Counted from the stretch's first letter, positions 44,301 to 53,433 are shown. The stretch: 64,000 bases of DNA from G965230615 sp965230615 (GCA_965230615.1 OZ246012.1:310001-374000); one strand, 5' to 3'. Numbers and translations: made by a program. Notes: generated by a model from the letters alone, not told the origin.

Positions 44301-45083
44301 ATGCCAGATATCAGCCTTGAACACCTATCAGAACTCGACAGTCGTCTTAGTGTGTGCTCATCAGAGTCAAGCACGAGCTTAAGCTGGCACAGTGCCGCAG
44401 CCAGTCATGTGGGGCGAGTGCGTAAAGTAAACGAGGACGCGTTTCTGAGCGCCCCAGAGCAGTCTTTATGGGCAGTTGCCGATGGCATGGGTGGGCACAG
44501 TCGTGGTGACTATGCAAGCAAGGTAGTGGTCGATGCTCTTCTACACTTTACACCCAAAGACTCTCTGGTCAAAAGCATCCTTGACTTAGATATGCGTCTT
44601 AAAAACTCGCATGAAATCTGTCGTAATACCTTCCCAGGTGAGAAGGTAGGCTCAACGGTAGCAGCCTTGCATATTTACGCAGGCTACTGTTTCTTTGTGT
44701 GGGCAGGCGATAGCCGCGTCTATCGACTACGAGGCGATGACTTTGAGCAAATGACCTGTGACCATACAGTCGCTCAAGAGAAGGTGGCTCGGGGAGAACT
44801 AAGCCAATTGTTGGCCAGTATGGATGAATCTGCCCATATTCTGACACGCGCTATTGGGGTTAACCAAAGCTTATGGCTTGCACTAGACTATGTGTCAATT
44901 CAGCCGGGAGATCGCTATTTGATATGCAGCGACGGGCTATACAACGAATTAGAAAGTAAGGAAATACAATCCTTATTAGGCAGTGGTTCACCAGAAGAGG
45001 TTGTTAAGCAATTCATAGACTGTTCGCTCGATCGAGGGGGCCGAGATAACATCACAGCGGTCGTGCTAGAGGTTAGTCTTTAA
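44301..45083 (+). CDS. PP2C-family protein serine/threonine phosphatase
   Basis: This 260-residue protein carries the PP2C motif series in order: VRKVNEDAFL near residue 35, VADGMGGHSRGDYAS near 55, VWAGDSRVYRL near 134, LTRAIGV near 178, LICSDGLYNEL near 206 and GGRDNITAVVL near 240. The aspartates bind the two metal ions that activate water. It has no signal or membrane segment. It should reverse phosphorylation by the kinase encoded just upstream, with which it likely forms an operon. The first 30 residues are a variable extension. Its substrates cannot be inferred. Confidence 0.93.
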   Translation: MPDISLEHLSELDSRLSVCSSESSTSLSWHSAAASHVGRVRKVNEDAFLSAPEQSLWAVADGMGGHSRGDYASKVVVDALLHFTPKDSLVKSILDLDMRLKNSHEICRNTFPGEKVGSTVAALHIYAGYCFFVWAGDSRVYRLRGDDFEQMTCDHTVAQEKVARGELSQLLASMDESAHILTRAIGVNQSLWLALDYVSIQPGDRYLICSDGLYNELESKEIQSLLGSGSPEEVVKQFIDCSLDRGGRDNITAVVLEVSL

Positions 45084-45125
45084 CCCATTCTGCAAGCAAT
45101 CAGCAGTGCTCTGAATAAGACCATC

Positions 45126-45142
45126 TGCACCATAATGGTGCT
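45126..45142. promoter_or_regulatory. Candidate NtrC binding site upstream of glutamine synthetase
   Basis: TGCACC-N5-GGTGCT matches the enterobacterial NtrC consensus TGCACC-N5-GGTGCA at 11 of 12 specified bases. It lies about 200 bp upstream of a candidate sigma-54 promoter, a normal enhancer distance. GGTGC and TGCACC half-sites recur near 45167 and 45231. The same bases could form a small 5-bp hairpin after the phosphatase gene, a weaker reading. Confidence 0.5.
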
Positions 45143-45323
45143 ATTTGTGTTAAAAATGGGTTATTTTGGTGCGCAAGTTATTGGTTTTATACCCCTCATT
45201 ATATGCTTCGCAAGCTAATGCCAAACCGCCGTGCACCTTTATATACAGGTATATATAGGGCCAGTGCCCCATCTTTGGACTCTTATCGCTTGTAAAAAAC
45301 CTGTGTAGATAAGGGTTGAAAAA

Positions 45324-45341
45324 TTGGAATAAAACCTGCTT
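45324..45341 (+). promoter_or_regulatory. Candidate sigma-54 promoter of glutamine synthetase
   Basis: TTGGAAT-N5-CTGCT keeps the invariant GG (45326-45327) and GC (45338-45339) exactly ten bases apart, as in -24/-12 promoters. The remainder is only a fair match to TTGGCAC-N5-TTGCA. Transcription would start near 45351, leaving a leader of about 67 bases. Confidence 0.45.
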
Positions 45342-45417
45342 AATACCTTCCACTATGAGCGGAGGTCCGCCCAGAAAACTCAATGAAAATGAAACGTAAT
45401 TTGGAGTGAAATTCAAC

Positions 45418-46434
45418 ATGAAAAGTAAGTTGGAATATATCTGGCTTGACGGCTACAAGCCCACTCAAAGCCTTCGAAGCAAAACAATGGTTCGTAGTAA
45501 CTTTGAAGGAACTTTAGAAGAATGCCCAATGTGGTCTTTCGACGGTAGCTCGACTGAGCAAGCGGACGGCAGCGACTCGGATTGCTTACTGAAGCCAGTC
45601 GCGATCATCCCTGATCCTGATCGTAATAACGCTTACTTAGTCATGACAGAAGTACTTAATGCTGACGGCACACCACATGAGTCAAATGGCCGCGCAACCA
45701 TCGACGAAGCTGACGACGATGACGACTTTTGGTTTGGTTTTGAGCAAGAATACTTCCTTTGGGATACAACAACTGATCGCCCACCTGGCTTTCCGCCGGG
45801 CGGTTTTCCTGACCCTCAGGGCCCTTACTACTGTTCTGTCGGTGGTAAAAATGCGTTTGGCCGTGAAATCATCGAAGAGCATTTGGACCTGTGTTTAGCA
45901 GCAGGCTTGAATGTTGAAGGTATTAATGGCGAAGTTGCAGCAGGCCAATGGGAATTCCAAATCTTCGCCAAAGGCGCTAAGCGTGCAGGCGACGAAATCT
46001 GGTTGGGTCGTTACCTGCTAGAGCGTACAGCTGAGAAATATGGCTTCGCGATTGAGTGGCATCCTAAGCCGCTAGGCGATACTGACTGGAACGGTTCTGG
46101 TATGCATGCAAATTTCTCTAACGGTGTGATGCGTGAGTCTGGTAAAGAAGAAGTATTCACTAAAGTTTGTGAAGAGTTTGGTAAGAACATTCAACGCCAT
46201 ATTAGCGTTTACGGTGCTGACAACCATCAGCGTTTGACGGGTAAGCATGAAACTCAATCGATTGAAGAATTCAGCTATGGTGTTTCTGACCGTGGCGCTT
46301 CTATCCGTATCCCTGTAGGTACTGTTGAAGATGGTTGGAAAGGTCGTTTAGAAGACCGTCGTCCAGCCTCTAACGCAGATCCTTACAAGGTTGCTGCAGC
46401 GATTGTTAAAACAACTAAAGAGTCTGGCGTATAA
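45418..46434 (+). CDS. Glutamine synthetase, GSII (eukaryotic-like) type
   Basis: This 338-residue enzyme joins ammonia to glutamate with ATP. Length and motifs fit GSII rather than the 470-residue bacterial GSI: WLDGYKPTQSLRSKT near the start, FGFEQEYFL near 105, GINGEVAAGQWEFQI near 170, NGSGMHANFS near 220 and SYGVSDRGASIRIP near 287. The adenylylation tyrosine region of GSI is absent. I chose the ATG at 45418, with GGAG eleven bases upstream; a GTG at 45406 would add four residues. The upstream NtrC-like and sigma-54-like sites suggest nitrogen control. The acidic run DEADDDDDDF near residue 97 is a local oddity. It appears to be a chromosomal gene, not part of the NRPS cluster. Confidence 0.95.
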   Translation: MKSKLEYIWLDGYKPTQSLRSKTMVRSNFEGTLEECPMWSFDGSSTEQADGSDSDCLLKPVAIIPDPDRNNAYLVMTEVLNADGTPHESNGRATIDEADDDDDFWFGFEQEYFLWDTTTDRPPGFPPGGFPDPQGPYYCSVGGKNAFGREIIEEHLDLCLAAGLNVEGINGEVAAGQWEFQIFAKGAKRAGDEIWLGRYLLERTAEKYGFAIEWHPKPLGDTDWNGSGMHANFSNGVMRESGKEEVFTKVCEEFGKNIQRHISVYGADNHQRLTGKHETQSIEEFSYGVSDRGASIRIPVGTVEDGWKGRLEDRRPASNADPYKVAAAIVKTTKESGV

Positions 46435-46458
46435 CGTAAAGCACTTTGATTGTTTTAT

Positions 46459-46492
46459 AAAAAAGCCGGGCATTGCCCGGCTTTTTTTTTTT
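46459..46492 (+). terminator. Rho-independent terminator after glutamine synthetase
   Basis: AAGCCGGGC and GCCCGGCTT arms with a tight ATT-type loop are followed by eleven or more Ts, about 25 bp past the stop codon. The A run on the 5' side makes it usable in both directions. Confidence 0.95.
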
Positions 46493-46718
46493 GCTTAAAT
46501 ATGAGCCTGTATTTTTCATAGGTCGCGCAATAAGTAATAGCGTAATGATTTTGTTATGGAGTGGTTTTATTTTGATAGTTGTTTTGGAGGAGGGGCAACT
46601 ACAGCCAGGGTGTGCGGCTTTATGCTTGATCGTGTTTGAACTCCGCAGCGACTAAGCTTAATGCGGTATTTGCGCTGCAGCGTGGTTGCTGTGACTGTGA
46701 AGATGTTAAATAGAAATA

Positions 46719-46759
46719 AGCTGATATGAGGATCAAAGAGTCAGAGCCTCATATCAGCT
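46719..46759 (-). terminator. Hairpin after the DUF1501 gene, probable terminator
   Basis: Perfect 13-base arms AGCTGATATGAGG (46719-46731) and CCTCATATCAGCT (46747-46759) enclose a 15-base loop, 17 bp past the stop on the minus strand. The trailing sequence on that strand is T-rich but interrupted, so termination may be partial. Confidence 0.7.
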
Positions 46760-46776
46760 ATTGATAGAGTATTTAA

Positions 46777-48402
46777 CTAGAACAAGGTTGCCTCGCCAGC
46801 AACAGTTTCATCGATGATAGGGTCACCATCAGGGTTCATATCCACATCGCTGGTGATGATCTCTGGGTTTTGTACCCCAAAGTAACTATAGATCGATGAA
46901 GCCACTGACATTGGCTCAAACTCATAGCTTGTTGATGTCGGTTCGAGTACTTGGTTATTGGTCCCAGCTTGACCGACACGCATGGTTGTACCAACCACTT
47001 TACCGAGTGCAGCAGCACCGCCTGGTCTTACCGCTTCGCCACCGAAGGTGTAAAGGTTCTGGCAGTTACCATGATCCCAGCCGAAAGAGCCATTGAGGTT
47101 GACGCGACGCCCAAAGTCACCATAGATGTTTATCACGATATTATCAGTCGCTCTGGTCATTGCCGGGATATTGACATTGGAGCCATTAATATTCACGGTA
47201 CGATTTGAACCTGGCGTGTTGGCCACGCCAGCAGTTTGGGTGCCAGAGTACTTGATGTGCTTCATGGCAACCCGCATGACATTCATCAGGTCTTCCATGC
47301 GATCAGGATAACGGTCACGACCATTATTATGATCATCCCAGCCTCCCAGGCCGCCTCCAACAGTGATATATAAGCTATCCGGGTTTTCAATCGCTAAAGT
47401 GACTGCCGCCCGAATACGATCAGTAAAACCATTGTTATTTGGATATTGTAAGAAGCCACCACCATCAACATCTTCAGCGGTGTCAGCTGCATCAGCACCG
47501 AGTGCTGTTAAGTTAGGTAATGGTGGGTTACCACCGGTATCATTCAAGGAGCCGCCTTGAATATTATCGATAAAGCCCTGCATACGCTCACGCAAGACTA
47601 GTGCACTATCGACTTTGTCATAGCGCGCGCTATGGGTTGCATCAACAACTTTTGCAACCAGTGCTTCGATGTCAGCGTTAATGCTTTCATTGCGTCGGCG
47701 TGTATAAGGGTTATCGAAGTTTTGGTCTAGTGTTACCGGGTTTAGGCCTAAGAACGACAGAGCATTATCTGGGTCCGGGGCATAGAAAGTCGTTTCACCT
47801 TCAAAAGACACAAAAGGCAAAATCAGGTCATTAAGGTTTTTGCCGCCAAGCGCCGCACTGCCATCTAAAACACCTCTATTGCGGTCCAGCACAGTTGCCA
47901 GACGCGTACCCATCCCGGGTGAGCTATCGGTATCTAAATTGCCTTTTTGATTCATAAAAATACTTTGGCGATGTGAGCGGGTGTCCAGAATGCGTTTCAT
48001 CATTGTACGATAAACCGTCATATAGCCCTGGTTAATCATAAACTCCATGGCATCACCGCCAGCGCCTGACCAAAAGCCATTTGGTGTAATCAAGCCAGGA
48101 TTGGCATCATTCTGAAAACGCGTAATGCCATTGATATTGTCCTCGTAAGAGTTTTGCGAGGTAGTCTCAAGCTCTTGAATATTAGTCAAGTTACCTGCTA
48201 ACTCAGAAGGGCCACCATATAAAAAGATATTAATGACCTGCGGCAGTCTACCTGTTGGTGCAGTATAGTTAACCGCATCATAGTTAGGGCTGGCAGCAAA
48301 TACATTTGAGCTATTTAGTAGAGAGCCTATAGTCAGAGAAGAGGGGACATAGACTGATGCACCACCCAGGCCCATTGATTTCATAAACGTTCTGCGTTTC
48401 AT
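46777..48402 (-). CDS. DUF1501 family exported protein (twin-arginine signal)
   Basis: This 541-residue protein begins MKRRTFMKSMGLGGASVYV, a twin-arginine type signal that predicts export in the folded state. The body, with VINIFLYGGPSELAGNL near residue 58, SFGWDHGNCQNLYTFGGEAV near 433 and TMRVGQAG after it, is typical of the DUF1501 family, which is related to sulfatase/alkaline-phosphatase-like folds and has no assigned role. AGAGG stands nine bases before the ATG. It lies 14 bp downstream of a lipoprotein gene, a common genomic pairing in which the partner is a large exported protein. A hairpin follows the stop. The function is unknown; a cell-surface or envelope role is plausible. Confidence 0.85.
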   Translation of the reverse strand: MKRRTFMKSMGLGGASVYVPSSLTIGSLLNSSNVFAASPNYDAVNYTAPTGRLPQVINIFLYGGPSELAGNLTNIQELETTSQNSYEDNINGITRFQNDANPGLITPNGFWSGAGGDAMEFMINQGYMTVYRTMMKRILDTRSHRQSIFMNQKGNLDTDSSPGMGTRLATVLDRNRGVLDGSAALGGKNLNDLILPFVSFEGETTFYAPDPDNALSFLGLNPVTLDQNFDNPYTRRRNESINADIEALVAKVVDATHSARYDKVDSALVLRERMQGFIDNIQGGSLNDTGGNPPLPNLTALGADAADTAEDVDGGGFLQYPNNNGFTDRIRAAVTLAIENPDSLYITVGGGLGGWDDHNNGRDRYPDRMEDLMNVMRVAMKHIKYSGTQTAGVANTPGSNRTVNINGSNVNIPAMTRATDNIVINIYGDFGRRVNLNGSFGWDHGNCQNLYTFGGEAVRPGGAAALGKVVGTTMRVGQAGTNNQVLEPTSTSYEFEPMSVASSIYSYFGVQNPEIITSDVDMNPDGDPIIDETVAGEATLF

Positions 48403-48416
48403 TATCTTTATCCTCT

Positions 48417-50144
48417 TTAACCGACTGTTTTCAAGTAATAGAACTCAGGCAGTCTCGAAATATAGTCGAGAATGATACCAGCACTATTATCCAGGTTATT
48501 TGTTCGTATCACTGTGATTGGATCAGTAGAACTGTTGTCATCATGATCAAACAGCTGGGTATTGAACGTATTATCTAAGATTGTCATTAGATCTGTGACT
48601 TCAGTCTGTGTTGCTGGACGCTGTAGTGCGGTCAAGAACATAAAGTGAATAAATTCGCTCGGGAATTGTCTTAGTCTTTCAAAGCCCTCACGAGGTTGCA
48701 GGTTCATTTCATCGTCAACGTCGTAAAATAAACCTTCAACATAGACATCTTCGCCATTGATATTTCTCACACGGCCTTCATAGCTGTCATCGCGCGTCAG
48801 TAGCTCTTCACGGATGGCTTTATGATAGTTGGCAAAGCTCAAGGCATCGGTTGGCACATTCGGTGTGCGACCAATCTTTAATTCCATTGTTGCCCAACCC
48901 ATTGCAGGCATATAGATACGGCGAAAGTCACGTGTGGACATGTTACGCCAGATCTGTTCATCAACTTCCCCAGTGTTAGCCAATGGGTTCCACTTAAGCG
49001 CATCGAGCATGGACATAAAGTTTTCTTCAAAACCTTTCGGTCGCTCAGTGTCAATCAAGTATTCTCTTGAATAAATAATACCTGTAAAAATATCTTCAAA
49101 AGTAGATGCACCGCTGCTGGCAATTGATTCACACATCGCCAAACGGTCATCAGTGCTGCTCTCAGCCATCAGGTAGTTAACGATCACTGCACAAGCACGT
49201 GGAATGACAAGTGGATGACCTGAGATCACATTATAGAAGTCTTCACAGCTGGTAATAAAGAAGCCACCACTGTCACCAACTTCATCACCATCGGTATCTT
49301 CTTGTAAAATAACCTGCGGTTCTGTATTCGGGAAGTTGTTACTGGCCAGTTCATAACCATCATCTTCATCGGTTAAGAAAAAGTCTTTACAGGCAGTACC
49401 GACACGCACGGAATCTTCTGCGGTTTCAAAGAGACCCAGGTAAAGCTCGAACGCTTCAATACCGGTGTTTTCAGGTGTCCGCGATACACGCCAGCGCTGC
49501 ACACTCGGCAGGTGAGAGCGAATAATCTGCCTGACGCCCAGATCCTGAGTAAGGCCATTGGACAAACGACGGTAGGTATTTTGGACATCACGAATATTGG
49601 TACTCTCCATTTCTTCAGCTGGAGAGAACATGATGGTATTGCTTAGAAACTGTGCCATCCAAGCGATAAAGAAGTTACGGCTTAGCGGAAACTCTTTGAT
49701 TAAGGCCAGAGGCTCTTCTTTGGGGCGATCTTCGCCGCTGAAAATATACTTGGCCAAGTCTTCATCAGGGTTGTTGTTTTCATCCAGGCCGTCAATTGAC
49801 ACCTGAACTGTACGAACTTGTTCATTACTCAGCTCTGTGTTGAGAGCAGATTTAATAGCATCGAGTGTATAAGGGCTATTATCGAGCAGTAGTGGATCAC
49901 TCATCGGTGAGCTAATGGCAAAAAAATCTTCTACTGGAATGCCTCGAAACATCGTTGCCATGAGCTTGGTAGAGACTTGATATTGCTCCATTGGACTCAT
50001 GTTGTCATATTCAGCGCTGGATAGCGGTTCGGCGAAACCAGCAGGTGTAAATGTTTCTGAGTTGCCATCACTGGGTAAGCCAGAGTCACAGGCAGCCAGA
50101 TATACACTTATTAATAGCACTAGGGATAATTTAAAAGCTTGCAT
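48417..50144 (-). CDS. Large lipoprotein, partner of the DUF1501 protein
   Basis: I place the start at the ATG at 50144, giving 575 residues that begin MQAFKLSLVLLISVYLAACD, a clear lipoprotein signal with lipobox LAAC (Cys19). GGAAAGG lies a few bases upstream. A longer open frame from 50315 would bury the signal 57 residues inside, so I reject it. The mature protein is acidic and rich in Asp, Glu and Asn. Segments such as FIHFMFLTALQRPATQTEVT near the C-terminus are typical of large proteins encoded beside DUF1501 genes, but I cannot name the domain securely. The DUF1501 gene begins 14 bp after its stop. Confidence 0.75.
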   Translation of the reverse strand: MQAFKLSLVLLISVYLAACDSGLPSDGNSETFTPAGFAEPLSSAEYDNMSPMEQYQVSTKLMATMFRGIPVEDFFAISSPMSDPLLLDNSPYTLDAIKSALNTELSNEQVRTVQVSIDGLDENNNPDEDLAKYIFSGEDRPKEEPLALIKEFPLSRNFFIAWMAQFLSNTIMFSPAEEMESTNIRDVQNTYRRLSNGLTQDLGVRQIIRSHLPSVQRWRVSRTPENTGIEAFELYLGLFETAEDSVRVGTACKDFFLTDEDDGYELASNNFPNTEPQVILQEDTDGDEVGDSGGFFITSCEDFYNVISGHPLVIPRACAVIVNYLMAESSTDDRLAMCESIASSGASTFEDIFTGIIYSREYLIDTERPKGFEENFMSMLDALKWNPLANTGEVDEQIWRNMSTRDFRRIYMPAMGWATMELKIGRTPNVPTDALSFANYHKAIREELLTRDDSYEGRVRNINGEDVYVEGLFYDVDDEMNLQPREGFERLRQFPSEFIHFMFLTALQRPATQTEVTDLMTILDNTFNTQLFDHDDNSSTDPITVIRTNNLDNSAGIILDYISRLPEFYYLKTVG

Positions 50145-50427
50145 ACGCCCTTTCCTTAATTGCTTCAGTTTAGTCATCGGCCAAATGCACAGGCTTATTG
50201 ACCTATAAATTGCGTGAGTAGAATGCCCTATATGTATATTGCTGACTGCGACAGTGTTCACAAAACAACGGCGCACTGTCGATATCTCGGAACTTTGCTG
50301 TTGAATTCTCAGCATATAGGCTAAGTTTTCTGATAACTATTTGATTTTTAAAGATTTACATTGCGTCAGTTATCTTGCCGCCTATCCTGATCACACTACC
50401 GCTTATCGGATGGTTTTCTATTGCAGC

Positions 50428-51024
50428 TTAGTTAGCGCGATCGACCAAGTTTAACCAGCGTAACATGAGTGACTTGATGTCTTCTTTGAAGGTTTTATTA
50501 CTTCTGGTGTTATCCACGGACAGTAAAATAAGGCGCTTTTTAACCAATAACAAGCAAGTCGTATTATCGAGATGTTTAGTTGATTGACTCTTCTGTGAGC
50601 TGGTAAAAAAGCAGAGTCTGGTATCGCTTTTGTGGAATACATCCAACGTGCTGTCGGTTGACTCACTGACTTTTTTTACCAGCTCAGCAAAGGCATCACT
50701 GTCAATATCACGCTTTGCCGCAGGATTAGTAGCAACTTTAAGCAGCGGCAGCGGGATTTTAAGCGCTTCATCTTTAGCTTCTAGAATTTCCTGCCACTTA
50801 TTATTAGGGACAAAGCAGGTCAATAAGTGCTCTCGGATCGTTTGGTTGACCAATTGCCATAAGCCCAGCTTGTCTTCACAGGCTGCTGTAAATTGTGGTG
50901 GCGCGACAATATTAATAGGTGTCCCAAAGAGCTCTTTTGTTATCCGAGGGTTAGATGCGGCGAAGTTGAATGATGAATAGCTGATAAGTGATGTCAAAAT
51001 GATAAGAGATAGGGCTTTTTTCAT
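50428..51024 (-). CDS. Hypothetical exported protein
   Basis: This 198-residue protein starts MKKALSLIILTSLISYSSFN with cleavage likely after NFAA, about residue 23. The mature part is predicted alpha/beta with pairs of cysteines (Cys49, Cys69, a CFFTSS segment near 143 and a TCLLLV segment near 157) that could form disulfides. I recognise no family. No strong ribosome site precedes the ATG. It is separate from the DUF1501 pair (about 280 bp gap) and divergent from the beta-helix protein gene. Confidence 0.6.
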   Translation of the reverse strand: MKKALSLIILTSLISYSSFNFAASNPRITKELFGTPINIVAPPQFTAACEDKLGLWQLVNQTIREHLLTCFVPNNKWQEILEAKDEALKIPLPLLKVATNPAAKRDIDSDAFAELVKKVSESTDSTLDVFHKSDTRLCFFTSSQKSQSTKHLDNTTCLLLVKKRLILLSVDNTRSNKTFKEDIKSLMLRWLNLVDRAN

Positions 51025-51414
51025 TGTATTTTATACATTCTTGGTCAAAGTTATCGAGGTTGGGTGCAAGCAAATTCACCCCCATAGCCGCATTAACGGG
51101 CTGCATAAGATAGGCGTCCGGCCAACCGTTGTAAATGTTTATTTTATTACAAGCTGTCGTCACTGCAAAATAATTTGAATGGCCATTCAATTACACCGGA
51201 GTCGGTAGTTAGCTGCAATGTTGCCTCGGTAATCTGAACTGCAAAAGATAAAACCTATTTCACAGCCAAGTGAACTTAGAGTTTTCTTACAAGAAAAATG
51301 CGTATATTAGTTGAATCGGTTAACTAGATTTGATCTAATTCTTGTGCCTTAGAATAAGGCTAGTTAGTATCAAAAAAATCTATACAAAATTAATACAACT
51401 TTACTGAGAGGTTA
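51025..51414. promoter_or_regulatory. Divergent 390-bp intergenic region
   Basis: The gap lies between a minus-strand exported protein and the plus-strand beta-helix protein. It contains the 16-bp palindrome at 51175-51190 and AT-rich stretches near 51240-51400 suitable for promoters. I see no gene in it. Confidence 0.5.
51175..51190. repeat. 16-bp perfect palindrome
   Basis: TTGAATGGCCATTCAA is exactly self-complementary and lies mid-way in a divergent promoter gap, a typical place for a dimeric repressor site. It matches no consensus I know. Confidence 0.55.
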
Positions 51415-53433
51415 ATGATGTTAAGGGACAGCATGAAGTTTTTTGAGAAGAAAATACTACTATTGTTGTTGAGTGTCTGTTCAATAAGTGTCGCTATGGC
51501 TAACAGTTCTGTAACACTATTGGATAATGATGATTTCAAGTATGGTACTTATATTATCGACAAACCGGGAGTCTATCGTTTAGCTGAAGATATTAGTTTT
51601 AACCCTAACTCTCCAGCAACTTTAACCGAAGCAGTTAACACGGGTTTGATACCACCGCCTCTGGCCGCACAATTAGAGCTGCCAAATCCAGTTGATGCCT
51701 ATCATGCAGGCTTCCCTTTGTTTACGCAGTTACTGCCAGGTGGAACTGACGACTTTACACCAGGTGGTCCAACTGATCCTCGTTACGATCCTGCAGGTTT
51801 TGGTTTAGGCTTCTTTGCTGCTATCGTCATTCAAGCTGAAGGTGTTGTGTTGGACTTAGCCGGTCACACAATTGAGCAGAGTGCTGAGCATGCATTACTG
51901 CAACGTTTTTTTGCTGTTATTGAGTTGGCGGAGCAACCTTTTATCCCTAACCAAGGTCCAGCTGATTTTGGCGACGAAATCGTTTCAGCTAAAAACCTGG
52001 TTATCAAAAATGGTGTGATTGGTCGTAGCTCTCACCATGGTATTCATGGTAACGGTAATGAAAACATCATTATCAAAAATGTAGACTTTGTTGACTTTGA
52101 AGTAGCTGCGATTGCACTCAATGGTGTTGACGGCTTGGTTGTGAAGAACTCAAATGCAACAAACCGTAAAGATGTACCTATTATCGGTACTTTTTCTTCA
52201 ACACAATTCATTAAGCCTTTCATTGAAGAGTTAGACCGCACAGGTTCAACAACCGAGCTATCTGTGAATGGTGTATCTCTAGATGTTGACGATATCAAAT
52301 CAGCTTTGATTACCTCAATCAACAATGTACACGAAGATGTTATCGTTGATGGCTTAGGTCAAATTGATGCAGAAGAGCATCCTGCAGAGTATGCTTTGTT
52401 TCACAATAAGTTTGGTGTTATTGATGGTAATGCCTATGGCTATGTTGTCAATAAAATTGGTGTTGCTGTTAATGGTTTTCCTAAACGCCCAGATGGCGAG
52501 ACTGCATTTCCTGCTAAAAACGTTTGGTTTAAGAATGTTCATATTAACAGCCAAAAAGCATTCATTAATGAGACTGTTGCTATCAACCAAGGCGGTAAAG
52601 CTGTCATTGATCCAGTGGGTGCTGTATTTCAGGTTTTTAATGTTCACCCTGATACTGAAGCTCCTGTAACCATGAGTAGCCTGGAGGCAGACGAAGCGGC
52701 TTACTTAGGTAATGTAGCGGCTAATGCGCAAGCATTCGTAGCGAAAGCTTTCTTAAATGGCGACTTCGATGGCTCTGTCTTAGATCTGAAGCGTTTAAAC
52801 ATTACGGCTGATGTATTGAAATGGGTTGAAGCTGAAGCAGGCTTCGAAACATTAGATAGCATTGTGACAGATGAGAATGGCGTATTCTGTAACGGTGACT
52901 CGATGTTCCATGTAAACAAAGGTGTAATCGGCTTCAAAATTGACGCTGTTAAAAATGTGATTTTGAACAAAACTAGCGTCAGTGATATCGAAAACAAAGG
53001 TGAAGTAGGTTCAAGTGTTTGTGGTGATTACTCCAATGCTAAATCTCATCCTCAAGCGACTTTGCTAGGTTATGGTGGCTCGAAAACACGTGGTTATACA
53101 TTTGCCGGTTCAGAAAATGTGTTTTTACTGAAAAGCGTTGCTTTAGATGTGAAGGCAAAAGCAGGTTCAGCAATTGGTGTTGATGTGTTAACTGACACTA
53201 GAAATGCGTTTGTTGCAAAGTCATTTGTCGAAGGTGTCAGCGCAGGCCTTGAAGGTCCATTCGTATTCGATGGCCCAAATGAAGCACCCGTTGCTGTTGG
53301 TTTCCATGTGGGTGAAGAAACTGAAAGTGTTGGTATCGTTAAAGCATGTGCCGACTTGTTAGCAGGTTTTGGCGGAGAGCTTGTTGTTGATGATGAAAGC
53401 GGTGCTGCGTTCTTAAGCAGAATCTGCAGATAG
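51415..53433 (+). CDS. Secreted right-handed parallel beta-helix protein
   Basis: This 672-residue protein has a signal peptide ending about AMA at residue 29. Short strand repeats of the type N-x-V-I-K-N recur: NLVIKNGVIG, NIIIKNVDFV and GLVVKNSNAT between residues 190 and 250, then NVWFKNVHIN, NVFLLKSVALDV and NAFVAKSFVEGV further on. This is the pattern of pectate-lyase-like beta-helices. The early GVYRLAEDISF and VVLDLAGHTIEQ segments resemble the start of such folds. I see no recognisable catalytic triad, C-terminal anchor or autotransporter barrel. GAGAGG precedes the ATG; a second ATG three bases on is equally possible. A terminator follows. The substrate, if any, is unknown. Confidence 0.7.
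   Translation: MMLRDSMKFFEKKILLLLLSVCSISVAMANSSVTLLDNDDFKYGTYIIDKPGVYRLAEDISFNPNSPATLTEAVNTGLIPPPLAAQLELPNPVDAYHAGFPLFTQLLPGGTDDFTPGGPTDPRYDPAGFGLGFFAAIVIQAEGVVLDLAGHTIEQSAEHALLQRFFAVIELAEQPFIPNQGPADFGDEIVSAKNLVIKNGVIGRSSHHGIHGNGNENIIIKNVDFVDFEVAAIALNGVDGLVVKNSNATNRKDVPIIGTFSSTQFIKPFIEELDRTGSTTELSVNGVSLDVDDIKSALITSINNVHEDVIVDGLGQIDAEEHPAEYALFHNKFGVIDGNAYGYVVNKIGVAVNGFPKRPDGETAFPAKNVWFKNVHINSQKAFINETVAINQGGKAVIDPVGAVFQVFNVHPDTEAPVTMSSLEADEAAYLGNVAANAQAFVAKAFLNGDFDGSVLDLKRLNITADVLKWVEAEAGFETLDSIVTDENGVFCNGDSMFHVNKGVIGFKIDAVKNVILNKTSVSDIENKGEVGSSVCGDYSNAKSHPQATLLGYGGSKTRGYTFAGSENVFLLKSVALDVKAKAGSAIGVDVLTDTRNAFVAKSFVEGVSAGLEGPFVFDGPNEAPVAVGFHVGEETESVGIVKACADLLAGFGGELVVDDESGAAFLSRICR

Noticed and set aside
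43313..45083. Kinase-phosphatase pair as part of a type VI secretion locus
   Set aside because: No Tss, Hcp, VgrG or forkhead-associated protein is encoded anywhere in the window.
45418..46434. Glutamine synthetase as a dedicated nitrogen donor gene of the NRPS cluster
   Set aside because: It lies beyond a strong terminator and a kinase/phosphatase operon and has its own nitrogen-type promoter, so it looks like an ordinary chromosomal gene.
50145..50315. Longer N-terminal extension of the lipoprotein gene
   Set aside because: It would place the signal peptide and lipobox 57 residues inside the protein; the internal ATG at 50144 has a good ribosome site.
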